Assembly: GCA_012522795.1 (NCBI GenBank) | Contig: JAAYJT010000007.1 | Location: forward strand, 1-64,000 | Length of the DNA stretch: 64,000 nt | Origin: Bacteroidales bacterium | GTDB taxonomy: Bacteria; Bacteroidota; Bacteroidia; Bacteroidales; JAAYJT01 | Reading direction: 5' to 3' | In this document: piece by piece, positions 17,289 through 25,329 of the stretch | How the letters are laid out: every line of letters begins with the position of its first letter | Numbering within the stretch: the stretch's first letter is position 1 | The notes under the pieces: generated by a model | Databases searched by the model: none | Seen by the model: the letters and a program-made list of their open reading frames with translations, nothing else | Told to the model about the DNA's origin: nothing | Made by a program: the position numbers and the translations under genes

Positions 17289-19190
17289 ATGAAAAAAGGA
17301 ACAATAAATGTTAAGACTGAGAATATCTTTCCAATTATTAAAAAGTTTCTCTACTCTGACCACGAAATTTTTCTTCGCGAGCTTATTTCAAATGCCATAG
17401 ATGCCACAAAGAAGCTTCAAACCCTGGCTTCAGTGGGGGAGTATAAGGACGAACTAGGAGATATTACCATAGAAGTCCTGCTGGATAAAGATAAGAAAAC
17501 ACTTACAGTTCGTGATAAAGGTATAGGTATGACCGCTGCTGAGGTTGATCAGTATATCAATCAGATAGCTTTTTCAAGTGCTGAGGAATTTATCAACAAA
17601 TACAAAGGAAAAGGCGAAACCGAGCAACTGATAGGACATTTCGGACTTGGGTTCTATTCTTCGTTCATGGTTTCCGATAAGGTAGAAATAATCACAAAAT
17701 CGTATCAAAAGGGTGAAGGTACGGAGGCTGCTCACTGGTCGTGTGATGGTAGTCCTGAATACACGCTTAAAAAATCGAATAAAAAAACCAGAGGTACTGA
17801 TATTGTTCTTCACATTAATAAGGAATCAGATGAATTTCTGGAAGAATATCGTGTTCTGGAACTACTGAAAAAATATTGTAAATTCCTTCCCGTGCCTATA
17901 CAGTTTGGAACTGAAAAAGTAACTGAAACTATTGAAGGAGAAACAAACGAGGATGGAAGCCAGAAAACCAGAGAAGTTGAAAAGCCGCGTATAATAAATA
18001 ATACCCTTCCTTTATGGAAAGGCAAACCGGCGGATCTGAGTGAAGAGGATTACAAATCGTTTTATCGTGAATTGTATCCTATGACTTTTGATGAACCACT
18101 GTTCAATATTCATCTGAATGTGGATTATCCTTTCAATCTGACCGGAATTCTTTATTTCCCTAAAACCAAAGAAGGGTACGAATTTCAGAGAAATAAGATA
18201 CAACTATACAGCAATCAGGTTTTTGTTACCGATTCAGTTGAAGGTATAGTGCCTGATTTTTTAACCCTGCTGCACGGAGTAATTGATTCACCGGATATTC
18301 CGCTTAATGTTTCGCGTTCGTACCTGCAGAGTGATCCCAATGTTAAAAAGATTTCGAACCATATAATGAAGAAAGTAGCTGATAAGCTGGAATCTTTATT
18401 TAAAGACGACAGAGCTACTTTTGAAAAGAAATGGGATGATATTAAAATATTCATTGAGTATGGCATTGTTTCCGAACCCAAATTTTATGAGCGTGCTGAG
18501 AAATTCTGCCTTTTGAAGAATACTGAGAACAAATATTACACCCTTGATGAGTATAGCAAGCTTGTAAAGCCGGTTCAGACCGATAAAAACAAAAGGGTGA
18601 TATACTTATACACTTCAAATGTTGAAGAACAACATGCATTTATAAATGCCGCCAAAGAAAGAGGATACGATGTACTGGTACTTGACGGTATCATAGATAC
18701 TCATTTTATAAACACCCTCGAACAAAAGCTTACTGATACTACATTTGCACGTGTTGACAGCGACCTTACTGATAAACTGATTTTAAAGGAAGAGCCTTTG
18801 CCATCGCTGATGAACGAAGATCAGAAAGCCAAGATCAGAGAAGTTTTTGAAAACAATATTGATAAGGCAAAATTTCATGTGCTTCTTGAAAGCGTTGGTG
18901 CCGACGATCTTCCGGTAACTATAACACGCCCTGAATTTATGCGCCGTATGAAGGATATGTCGGTGTTAGGTGGTGGTTATTCTTTTATGGGTGATATGCC
19001 GGAACACTTTAATTTGGTAGTGAATCTGAACCATAAACTTATAATGCGACTCGCTGACGATGCTGAAGATGAAAATAGCAGAGAATCGCTTGTTAAGCAA
19101 ATTATTGACCTTGCCCTGCTTTCACAGAATATGCTGAAAGGACAGGCGCTTACCGATTTTATAAAACGTAGCGTTGAAATAGTAAAATAA
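17289..19190 (+). CDS. htpG: Molecular chaperone HtpG (Hsp90)
   Basis: An ATP-dependent chaperone of 633 residues. The N-terminal GHKL ATPase domain shows FLRELISNAIDA, RDKGIGM and GHFGLGFYSSFMV. The middle domain has the conserved DFLTLLHGVIDSPDIPLNVSRS-type segment near residue 330, and the C-terminal dimerisation domain is complete. It faces away from the nos operon and is followed by lemA after 54 bases. Confidence 0.97.
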   Translation: MKKGTINVKTENIFPIIKKFLYSDHEIFLRELISNAIDATKKLQTLASVGEYKDELGDITIEVLLDKDKKTLTVRDKGIGMTAAEVDQYINQIAFSSAEEFINKYKGKGETEQLIGHFGLGFYSSFMVSDKVEIITKSYQKGEGTEAAHWSCDGSPEYTLKKSNKKTRGTDIVLHINKESDEFLEEYRVLELLKKYCKFLPVPIQFGTEKVTETIEGETNEDGSQKTREVEKPRIINNTLPLWKGKPADLSEEDYKSFYRELYPMTFDEPLFNIHLNVDYPFNLTGILYFPKTKEGYEFQRNKIQLYSNQVFVTDSVEGIVPDFLTLLHGVIDSPDIPLNVSRSYLQSDPNVKKISNHIMKKVADKLESLFKDDRATFEKKWDDIKIFIEYGIVSEPKFYERAEKFCLLKNTENKYYTLDEYSKLVKPVQTDKNKRVIYLYTSNVEEQHAFINAAKERGYDVLVLDGIIDTHFINTLEQKLTDTTFARVDSDLTDKLILKEEPLPSLMNEDQKAKIREVFENNIDKAKFHVLLESVGADDLPVTITRPEFMRRMKDMSVLGGGYSFMGDMPEHFNLVVNLNHKLIMRLADDAEDENSRESLVKQIIDLALLSQNMLKGQALTDFIKRSVEIVK

Positions 19191-19244
19191 ATTTTACTTT
19201 CGCCATTTGCTTTTAAGATTGTTTAACTCAAAAACTTATTAAAC

Positions 19245-19832
19245 ATGAGTAAATTAATGAAATCTTTAATTGGTATTATAGTTCTTGTGGCTATTGTTGG
19301 CTGGCTTGCTGGTATTTATAACGGAATGGTAAAAAGACAGGAACAGGTGGACTCACAGTGGGCACAGGTTGAAAACGTTTATCAGCGCCGTGCTGACCTT
19401 ATACCTAATCTTGTTGCCACCGTAAAAGGATATGCCGACTTTGAACGTCAGACACTTACTGATGTTATTGATGCCAGAGCAAAGGCAACATCTGTAAATA
19501 TCAATCCCCAGAATCTTGATGAAAATTCGCTGCAGATGTTTCAGGAAGCTCAGAATCAATTAACCGGAGCTTTGGGAAGACTGATGGTTGTGGTTGAGCG
19601 TTATCCTGAGCTAAAAGCGAATCAGAACTTTTTGGAACTGCAATCGCAGCTTGAAGGAACTGAAAATCGCATAGCTGTTGAAAGAAACCGTTTTAACGAT
19701 GTGGCACGACAGTATAATACCTTGATTCGTACTTTCCCTAAAAATATTTTTGCATCACTTTTCGGTTTTGAACGCAAACCATATTTCGAAGCAGATCAGG
19801 AAGCTTCAAAACCTCCAAAAGTAGAGTTCTAA
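19245..19832 (+). CDS. lemA: LemA family protein
   Basis: A 195-residue protein with an N-terminal membrane helix (MKSLIGIIVLVAIVGWLAGI) followed by long helices carrying the LemA pattern: QVDSQWAQVENVYQRRADLIPNL-type start, LKANQNFLELQSQLEGTENRI and IRTFPKNIFASLFGF. LemA proteins are often linked to TPM-domain proteins, and two of these follow directly (spacing 1 and 5 bases). The biochemical role is not established. Confidence 0.95.
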   Translation: MSKLMKSLIGIIVLVAIVGWLAGIYNGMVKRQEQVDSQWAQVENVYQRRADLIPNLVATVKGYADFERQTLTDVIDARAKATSVNINPQNLDENSLQMFQEAQNQLTGALGRLMVVVERYPELKANQNFLELQSQLEGTENRIAVERNRFNDVARQYNTLIRTFPKNIFASLFGFERKPYFEADQEASKPPKVEF

Positions 19833-19833
19833 A

Positions 19834-20280
19834 ATGAGCGCTTCGGCAAAGAATTTTTTTACAAAAATTCAGCAGGCTGAAATACTGCTTGCTATCAAGA
19901 GTGCCGAACTGGATACCAGCGGCGAGATAAGGGTTCATATTGAAAGCCAATATCACGGCGATGTCCTTGATCGGGCTGCACAGGTTTTTGACAAACTCAA
20001 AATGCAAAATACCAAATTACGAAATGGGGTTTTGTTTTATTTATCAATTGATAACCGAAGGTTTGCCGTAATTGGTGATGCCGGTGTAAATGCTGTTGTT
20101 AAAGAGGATTTCTGGGATAATGTCATGATTATCATGATAGAATATTTCCTTGAGGGTGATTTTACAGAAGGTTTGATTGAAGGCATAAGAAAGGTGGGAG
20201 AGGAGTTGAAAAAGTTTTTTCCTTATAAGGATGATGATGTAAACGAACTGCCGGATGAGATTTCATTTGGTGAAAATTAA
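19834..20280 (+). CDS. TPM domain protein (short, cytosolic type)
   Basis: A 148-residue TPM (YgcG/Psb32) domain with no signal peptide. It has the core SGEIRVHIES, VFDKLKMQNTKLRNGVLFYLSIDNRRFAVIGDAG-type strand-helix pattern and EGLIEGIRKVGEEL. It lies one base after lemA and ahead of a membrane-bound TPM gene, a common trio in Bacteroidota. The function is not known. TPM domains of plants and bacteria have been linked to photosystem repair and phosphatase-like activity. Confidence 0.88.
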   Translation: MSASAKNFFTKIQQAEILLAIKSAELDTSGEIRVHIESQYHGDVLDRAAQVFDKLKMQNTKLRNGVLFYLSIDNRRFAVIGDAGVNAVVKEDFWDNVMIIMIEYFLEGDFTEGLIEGIRKVGEELKKFFPYKDDDVNELPDEISFGEN

Positions 20281-20285
20281 AAGGA

Positions 20286-21104
20286 ATGCCAATAAGAAAT
20301 AAGCACATACCGTTTGCATTCATTGCCTTATTGCTGTTAGTATTGCATGGCTTTGCGCAACAATTGCCTGTCCGCCCGAGCCCCCCAAGGCTTGTAAACG
20401 ACCTTGCAGGAGTGCTTTCTGATTATCAGCTACAGCAACTGGAAGATACTCTTGTGGAATTTAACAACAAAACCTCAAATCAGATAACTGTTGTAATTGT
20501 TTCAAGTCTTGATGGTTATGATAAAGCTGATTATGCCATAAGAATAGGTCATGAGTGGGGTGTGGGGCAGCAGAAGTTTGATAATGGTGTGGTTGTACTT
20601 GTAAAACCCCGTTACGGAAATGAACGCGGTGAAGCTTTTATCGCTGTTGGATATGGGCTGGAACCGGTGATTACTGATGCTGCCTGCAGGCGTATCATTG
20701 AAAAGGAAATGATCCCTCATTTTGCTGAAGACGATTATTACAGCGGAATTAATGCTGGCATTAAGGTGTTAATGGGGCTGGCTGCAAAAGAATTCTCGTC
20801 AGAAGATTATGCACCGCAGGTTAGTCCGCTTGTAGTGCTTATTCCTTTCCTTTTATTCATTATTCTCATTATTCTGTTAAAACGCCAAAGTATGCGTCAT
20901 CATAATATTGGCGACGATATGTCATTTTGGAGCCTTTTACATCTTTTAAGCAGAATGGAAGACAATACCGGAAAATTTGATGATTTCAGAACCGGAAGAG
21001 GTAGTTTTGGCGGAAGTTTCGGTAGTGGAGGGAGAAGCAGCGGTGGATTCGGAGGTTTTGGAGGCGGGAGTTTTGGCGGAGGTGGTGCCGGTGGAAGCTG
21101 GTAA
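20286..21104 (+). CDS. TPM domain membrane protein, YgcG-like with glycine-rich tail
   Basis: A 272-residue protein with signal peptide (MPIRNKHIPFAFIALLLLVL), an extracytoplasmic TPM domain (LVNDLAGVLSDYQLQQLE, then QKFDNGVVVLV and AVGYGLEPVITDAACRRI), one transmembrane helix near residue 185 and a Ser/Gly-rich tail ending GGAGGSW. The stop codon TAA lies inside the first bases of the repeat that starts the cassette array, so the array begins exactly at the end of this gene. Confidence 0.92.
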   Translation: MPIRNKHIPFAFIALLLLVLHGFAQQLPVRPSPPRLVNDLAGVLSDYQLQQLEDTLVEFNNKTSNQITVVIVSSLDGYDKADYAIRIGHEWGVGQQKFDNGVVVLVKPRYGNERGEAFIAVGYGLEPVITDAACRRIIEKEMIPHFAEDDYYSGINAGIKVLMGLAAKEFSSEDYAPQVSPLVVLIPFLLFIILIILLKRQSMRHHNIGDDMSFWSLLHLLSRMEDNTGKFDDFRTGRGSFGGSFGSGGRSSGGFGGFGGGSFGGGGAGGSW

Positions 21105-21141
21105 ACTGCATTGCGTTTAAGCCCAGATTATTGGCGGCAAT

Positions 21142-21681
21142 TTATTTCTTACTTATCCAATCAGTTGTCTCTAAAAACAAATCATTACTGATATAGAACT
21201 TTCTTTCACCAGCACCAGCAAGTGGTGGAGAATTGCAACCCCAATACTCGACGAGTATTTGTAGGATAACTTTGCCATTTTGTTTGTCAAATACAAAGCA
21301 ATGTCCACTTTCTAGAAAATCAGCCAGGACAAAATCTAAACTATTTGAATTGAAATATGTTGACGCATATAGTATATCAAGATTTTGTCCATCAGTAACA
21401 ATCTTTTCTAGAGTATTTAAATATCTATCATAGTCAGTTGCAAACAAGTTATCCAAATCGCTTAAAAAATAATTTAAAGGAGTTTTTACCAAATATTTCT
21501 CATTTTCAAAGAGCATTACTGTCTTTTCAAATATTACATAATCTTCTCTTTCCATTAGAAAAACAGTAAACTTTTTGCATTCTTCATTTGTTGGATCATT
21601 ATTTTTCTCACAACTGAATAATGAAAAGATAAAAAATCCTGTCAGAAAGAATAGTTTTATTTTATTTCCAATAGTTTTCAT
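21142..21681 (-). CDS. Hypothetical lipoprotein (cassette 1)
   Basis: A 179-residue protein with a lipoprotein signal ending FSLFSC and no family I recognise. The mature part is acidic with scattered aromatics, ending FLETTDWISKK. It is the only gene of the leftmost cassette. Its stop codon lies inside a 14-base terminal repeat TTGGCGGCAATTTA, whose exact inverse lies at 21744-21757 upstream of the start. Function is unknown. Confidence 0.7.
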   Translation of the reverse strand: MKTIGNKIKLFFLTGFFIFSLFSCEKNNDPTNEECKKFTVFLMEREDYVIFEKTVMLFENEKYLVKTPLNYFLSDLDNLFATDYDRYLNTLEKIVTDGQNLDILYASTYFNSNSLDFVLADFLESGHCFVFDKQNGKVILQILVEYWGCNSPPLAGAGERKFYISNDLFLETTDWISKK

Positions 21682-21749
21682 TGTAAAAATTTTAGTTCAG
21701 AATTAAGATGATGAAATCTACAAATCGTTGCATTTATGTAATTTAAATT

Positions 21750-21884
21750 GCCGCCAACGGTTGGCGATATGGCCAGCGGCGATTTGCGGTTTGCGTCAAT
21801 GCCCACCGTTAAGCGACTTTAAAAGGGGCAGAGCGGTGCGAAAAGACGCCAAACCCGCCATTGGTTATATTGCGTGTTATGGGG
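21750..21884 (-). repeat. attC-like site between cassettes 1 and 2
   Basis: This 135-base element runs on the minus strand from CCCCATAAC (start of cassette 2's attC) to GTTGGCGGC (5' core of cassette 1). Its arms form a long imperfect palindrome: GCAATATAACCAATGGCG near one end matches the inverse complement of the other end with scattered mismatches and a small unpaired insert. This is the layout of an attC folded single strand. A covariance-model search is needed to confirm it. Confidence 0.6.
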
Positions 21885-21890
21885 ACGTTA

Positions 21891-22550
21891 TTATTCAACT
21901 TCTAATCTTTTCAAATTATAAATTCGATTTGTTGTTTTATTATCGTCTGTCTCAAAAATAATCTCAATTCTGTCATTATCAATATATCTAACATCTTTTC
22001 TCCAATACAACGACGATATTGACATTGAATAATCATTTAAAGGGAAAGGACTTATTTCATCAAGTTTATATGTTTTCTTTGCATTTCCTTTCTCATCATA
22101 GACAACAAAAACATTTACTCCATATCCAGTTGAATACCAGTTGTCAAAGGTCGCAATTGAAGAACCATCATTTGCAACTATCGCATAAACAGGACAAACA
22201 TAATTTAATAATGTCCTTTCCCAAATTAAAACTGCATCAGTTCCTTCTATCCGATATAATTCCGCTGTACATGGTATTAAAATAGTGTCTTGGGCGGAAA
22301 TGCTCCGCATAAACTTTTGCTTTTTCCGCAAAATCTTTTTTGTCTGAGGATGGTTGCTACTCTTGTAGTAATCCCATAGATAATACTTATCGGAAGTCTG
22401 TCTGGGTGTAATAATTAATTTAAATTCCTTATTATCCGAATAATATGTATTAACTCTTGGATTATCCCAAGTATCAGCTTTTGCAATCATTGATACTAAA
22501 AGTCCAAAAAGAATCAATAAATAAATCGGATGTCTTAAAAGTCGTTTCAT
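21891..22550 (-). CDS. Hypothetical secreted protein (cassette 2)
   Basis: A 219-residue protein with signal peptide (MKRLLRHPIYLLILFGLLVS) and a beta-rich body with KLIITPRQTSDKYYLWDYYK and AIVANDGSSIATFDNWYSTG. I recognise no family with confidence; the alternating pattern suggests a propeller-like or beta-sheet protein. It is a single-gene cassette bounded by GTTATGGGG/CCCCATAAC. There is no obvious partner nearby. Confidence 0.7.
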   Translation of the reverse strand: MKRLLRHPIYLLILFGLLVSMIAKADTWDNPRVNTYYSDNKEFKLIITPRQTSDKYYLWDYYKSSNHPQTKKILRKKQKFMRSISAQDTILIPCTAELYRIEGTDAVLIWERTLLNYVCPVYAIVANDGSSIATFDNWYSTGYGVNVFVVYDEKGNAKKTYKLDEISPFPLNDYSMSISSLYWRKDVRYIDNDRIEIIFETDDNKTTNRIYNLKRLEVE

Positions 22551-22624
22551 TTTGACCTAATATTACATATTATCTACTGATTACTAATTACTGATTACTA
22601 ATTTATCAAGGTGTTTTTATAATG

Positions 22625-22708
22625 CCCCATAACTTACTTATAGTTTAACAGAGGCTTTAAAAGCAACTCCGTAAACTGCATTGCGTTTAAGCCCTGATTT
22701 TAGGCGAA
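22625..22708 (-). repeat. attC-like site between cassettes 2 and 3 with conserved hairpin
   Basis: This 84-base element contains a hairpin (22653-22693) whose arms on the minus strand are GGCTTAAACGCAA and TTGCTTTTAAAGCC, around a 14-base loop beginning TGCAGTTTACG. Related hairpins occur at 24200-24240 and 27161-27204 with matching changes in both arms. The right core is GTTATGGGG (22625-22633) and the left core TTAGGCGAA (22700-22708). Confidence 0.62.
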
Positions 22709-22715
22709 TACCGTT

Positions 22716-23225
22716 CTAATCGGTTTCATTGTATTCTTTAATTGGATTCTTGCTGTCTTGAGTTTTGAATATACTGCTTGTAATCTTACTCAAGCCAAAA
22801 CCGCCAAGAATACCTGTCAGAAAAGTCAGCCAAGGAATAAAAAAGGTGTCTCTGAAGAAAAGTATGAGAAGTGTAATTGCTGGTAATACAAAAATAAGAA
22901 CCCCTATAAGAACAAATTTCAATGTTTTTTGATTGATTACTGAGGCATCAATTTTGCGAAGCTCTATTTCTTTAATAGCATCTAATCTTTTTGAATGAAA
23001 GGCGAATGCATTTTTCTCATTTTCCGCCATTGTATCCAATACCTTGTCAATTTGTTCTTTGTTTAATTTGCTAAGGTCAAGGGAGTTGCGACCGCCTTTT
23101 TGCATAGTCATTATTTCAAGTTCCTGAATTATAGCTTGCACCTTGTTTTTAGGTAATTGAGGTTGAGCTATCTCGGCTTTCTCTGGGTTCTCTTGGTTGC
23201 TATCAGTAGTATCAATATTGCTCAT
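22716..23225 (-). CDS. Hypothetical two-helix membrane protein (cassette 3)
   Basis: A 169-residue protein with a hydrophilic, helix-rich N-terminal half (KLNKEQIDKVLDTMAENEKNA) and two adjacent transmembrane helices (FVLIGVLIFVLPAITLLILFF and WLTFLTGILGGFGLSKI). The layout resembles DUF2335-type small membrane proteins, but I cannot assign the family firmly. Its start overlaps the preceding gene's end by 14 bases, so the two are translated together and travel as one cassette. Function is unknown. Confidence 0.7.
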   Translation of the reverse strand: MSNIDTTDSNQENPEKAEIAQPQLPKNKVQAIIQELEIMTMQKGGRNSLDLSKLNKEQIDKVLDTMAENEKNAFAFHSKRLDAIKEIELRKIDASVINQKTLKFVLIGVLIFVLPAITLLILFFRDTFFIPWLTFLTGILGGFGLSKITSSIFKTQDSKNPIKEYNETD

Positions 23226-23568
23226 TGCTAATCAGTCTGTGCTTGTTGTTATAATAAAATAACTTGGTAATACTCTCTTTATCTTCATTGCTAAATGAGT
23301 GTTTAAGAGCAAAATGAAAAGACTTATTAATGTAATCATTAAAGTTATAAAGCTTACTTTCTATGAAATAAACTGCTCTCTTTTCTACATATGAGTCTAT
23401 AATAAGTTGTTTGAACGAAGAAATTTGCTCTTCTGTCAACTCATTTTTGCTTGCGTATTCGTCAAACGCTTCTATAAATATACGCAACGCTTCTTCCAAC
23501 GCTTCTGTCTTAGAGTTAGAAAAGTAAAGCGGATTATTTGAGAGTTTTTGTTTTTCTGTCGTTTTCAT
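23212..23568 (-). CDS. Hypothetical small helical protein (cassette 3, first gene)
   Basis: From the ATG at 23568 the product is 118 residues, all-helical in appearance (KTEALEEALRIFIEAFDEYASKN and YVEKRAVYFIESKLYNF), with no signal peptide and no recognised domain. A frame extension to 23637 is rejected because a Bacteroidota -7 box (TACATTTG on the minus strand, 23605-23612) lies inside it. It overlaps the membrane protein gene downstream by 14 bases. A toxin/immunity or sensor pair is conceivable but unsupported. Confidence 0.65.
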   Translation of the reverse strand: MKTTEKQKLSNNPLYFSNSKTEALEEALRIFIEAFDEYASKNELTEEQISSFKQLIIDSYVEKRAVYFIESKLYNFNDYINKSFHFALKHSFSNEDKESITKLFYYNNKHRLISNEQY

Positions 23569-23604
23569 ATTTTTTTTTAACAAGTGCAATATGGGTTTAG
23601 TTTG

Positions 23605-23648
23605 CAAATGTAGAAATTTTTTATTAAAAATGTCCACTTTCTAAGTCA
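23605..23648 (-). promoter_or_regulatory. Candidate promoter of cassette 3
   Basis: On the minus strand TACATTTG (23605-23612) matches the TAnnTTTG -7 element, with a weak TGG about 21 bases upstream at the -33 position. It lies about 40 bases before the chosen start of the small helical protein. A cassette carrying its own promoter is not unusual. Confidence 0.35.
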
Positions 23649-23727
23649 ATACGGTTTCCGCCAACTTGTTTATAATCTGCCAAAAGGTTGGATTAGTTGA
23701 CAAATTCCATCTTAAAACCCAACTTAC

Positions 23728-23958
23728 ATGACATTATTTACTGCAAATATAAAAACATTTCTTTACAAATCATCCCCTAATAATTTTGAGCAAAAAAATT
23801 CTCAACCCACACTTTTTAGTCTTTCTGACTTTGAGAATAAAAAGATAGAAGTGCAGTTTACAACCCAGCAGATGTCAAGTGATAGCGGGTTTCTTTTTCT
23901 TAAAGAAGTGGATAAAAATATCAGTCTTATCTGCTCAACCTGCTATGAGCAGATTTGA
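23728..23958 (+). pseudogene. IS1380-family transposase, N-terminal fragment
   Basis: The 76-residue frame contains LFSLSDFENKKIEVQFTTQQ and MSSDSGFLFLKEVDKNISLI, the usual N-terminus of IS1380-family DDE transposases of Bacteroidota (about 430 residues when whole). After the LI the sequence leaves the family and stops, so about 80 percent of the gene, including the catalytic domain, is gone. It lies inside the junction between cassettes 3 and 4, on the opposite strand to the cassette genes. Confidence 0.65.
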
Positions 23959-23999
23959 GAATAGTTTTTCCAAAAAAGAATTATACAAAATATCTCTGC

Positions 24000-24240
24000 C
24001 TTTTACAGATTCGTTTATGTGTTGCTCTTTTGGTCTCGTAAATAAGCCAATTTGGTATTAAAGCCGTTCAGCGATTTGATGAAAGTCATAAAACATTATA
24101 TGCTGTTCTAACATGTCGGGGCTTGTAGCAGTACATACGGTAGCAATTCTGTATGCTGGTTGCCAATGCCGAAACCTCAGTTCAATTCCGACAGATTTCG
24201 GAACTTAAAACGCAACTCCGTAAAATGCATTGCGTTTAAG
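24000..24240. repeat. Direct repeat copy a (about 240 bases)
   Basis: This block matches bases 26961-27201 almost base for base, at a constant offset of 2961 with about a dozen differences. It includes the end of a small peptide frame (ending CCSFGLVNKPIWY), a variable spacer and the hairpin arm of the attC-like site. The two copies bracket the restriction-modification cassette, so homologous recombination between them could delete or duplicate it. Confidence 0.85.
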
Positions 24241-24256
24241 CTATGATTTTTGGGTG
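24105..24256 (-). repeat. attC-like site left of the restriction-modification cassette
   Basis: The element runs from TTGGGTG (24250-24256, complementary to the 5' core of the R-M cassette) to GTTCTAAC (24105-24112). It includes the conserved hairpin CTTAAACGCAA/TTGCGTTTTAAG (24200-24240), with one extra A on one arm. The outer arms also pair (AGCTT and AAGCCCC regions). It is a close copy of 27066-27222. Confidence 0.6.
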
Positions 24257-24262
24257 TAGGGC

Positions 24263-24967
24263 TTAATTCTCAAGTCTTTGTATTTCAGTCTTTATTTGCT
24301 CAATTACTTCAACATTGAAAATTTGTTTCTTCTTTCCCGTGCTTTTTATTGAGTAAACAAAAAATACTTTTCCGCCAAAGTCTCTTTCAAATCTTTCGTG
24401 ATTATTTAAATGCATCTCTATCCACTGATATTGATTTAGTGCCTGACCTGATGCAATTGGTTTGATTTGTAGTCCAATGAATTTGCCTCCTATTTTTATT
24501 GTAAAATCAACGCTATAAGTTCTATCCCAATTATCTGGTGCTGGCTCTATGGTGATTCCAAGAGCACCTTCCAACTGTCCATAAATTGTTTCAATTTCTG
24601 TGACGTATCCTTAGTAAGTTCTGTTTAAAACTAAGTTGTAGGCATAATCAATACATTCTTCTTCTGTGATTGAGAGTAATTCTTTCTGAACTACTTCAGT
24701 TAATTTTACGTATAAGGTTTGACCTAATCCTGTAATATATTCTCTTGTTATCCTTAAGCCATTTTTCTTTTTCTGAGTTGCTTTAGAAAAATAAAAATTT
24801 ACCCACTCATCAAGGCTATTTGGGGCACAGGCTCTGATTAGCTCGGAAGTTGAACCGACACTATGTGCTTTATTAAGTCCCCATCTATTTAAACCATAAT
24901 TTAATAAAGTTTCCCTTTTAAATTTTAAGTTTTTTCCATCAGAACCACTAATCCATTCTTTTGCCAT
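24263..24967 (-). pseudogene. MjaI-family type II restriction endonuclease, interrupted by an in-frame stop
   Basis: Two pieces lie in the same frame, separated only by a TAA codon at 24611-24613. The first (118 residues) starts MAKEWISGSDGKNLKFKRE and ends VLNRTY. The second continues GYVTEIETIYGQLEGALG, then EPAPDNWDRTYSVDF and GLQIKPIASGQALNQ. Together they give about 234 residues in the order of MjaI-type endonucleases (family site CTAG). A single nonsense change therefore separates it from an intact gene. Its start touches the stop of the preceding gene. The enzyme is probably inactive, unless the stop is a sequencing error or is read through. Confidence 0.8.
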
Positions 24968-25329
24968 TACATTAAATTTAAAATTTGACGAGTTGTTTGT
25001 TGATTACCTTGATTATTCCAAGAATTAATTAATGCAGTTCTTCTTTCATTATCACTGCGAGTTCTATTTTCAAGACTATCAATATATTGTTCCAATTCTT
25101 GAAGATTTGAAATGATAAAAAATCCTGCTGGTCTCCCTGTTGATGCACCAATTAAATCGCCATCTATTTCGATACATTCTTTAATGAGTGTTCTAAGTCG
25201 AACTTGGTTACCCCTTGTGGGATGACCCAATAATTGCGCTAATCTGCTAGCCCCGATTGCAGATGCTCTACCAATTCCCAATGAATTTAGCAAGTTCTGT
25301 CGTTCCTGTTGTAAAAAATTATTAGGCAT
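24967..25329 (-). CDS. Small accessory protein of the MjaI-like R-M set
   Basis: A 120-residue protein between methyltransferase and endonuclease genes, overlapping the former by eight bases and the latter by one. The sequence has a helix-turn-helix feel (SRLAQLLGHPTRGNQVRLRTLIKECIE, then GDLIGASTGRPAGFFIISNLQELEQYI, a possible winged-helix hairpin). A DNA-binding or controller role is possible, and I do not recognise a named family. Tight overlap argues for co-translation with its neighbours. Confidence 0.65.
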   Translation of the reverse strand: MPNNFLQQERQNLLNSLGIGRASAIGASRLAQLLGHPTRGNQVRLRTLIKECIEIDGDLIGASTGRPAGFFIISNLQELEQYIDSLENRTRSDNERRTALINSWNNQGNQQTTRQILNLM

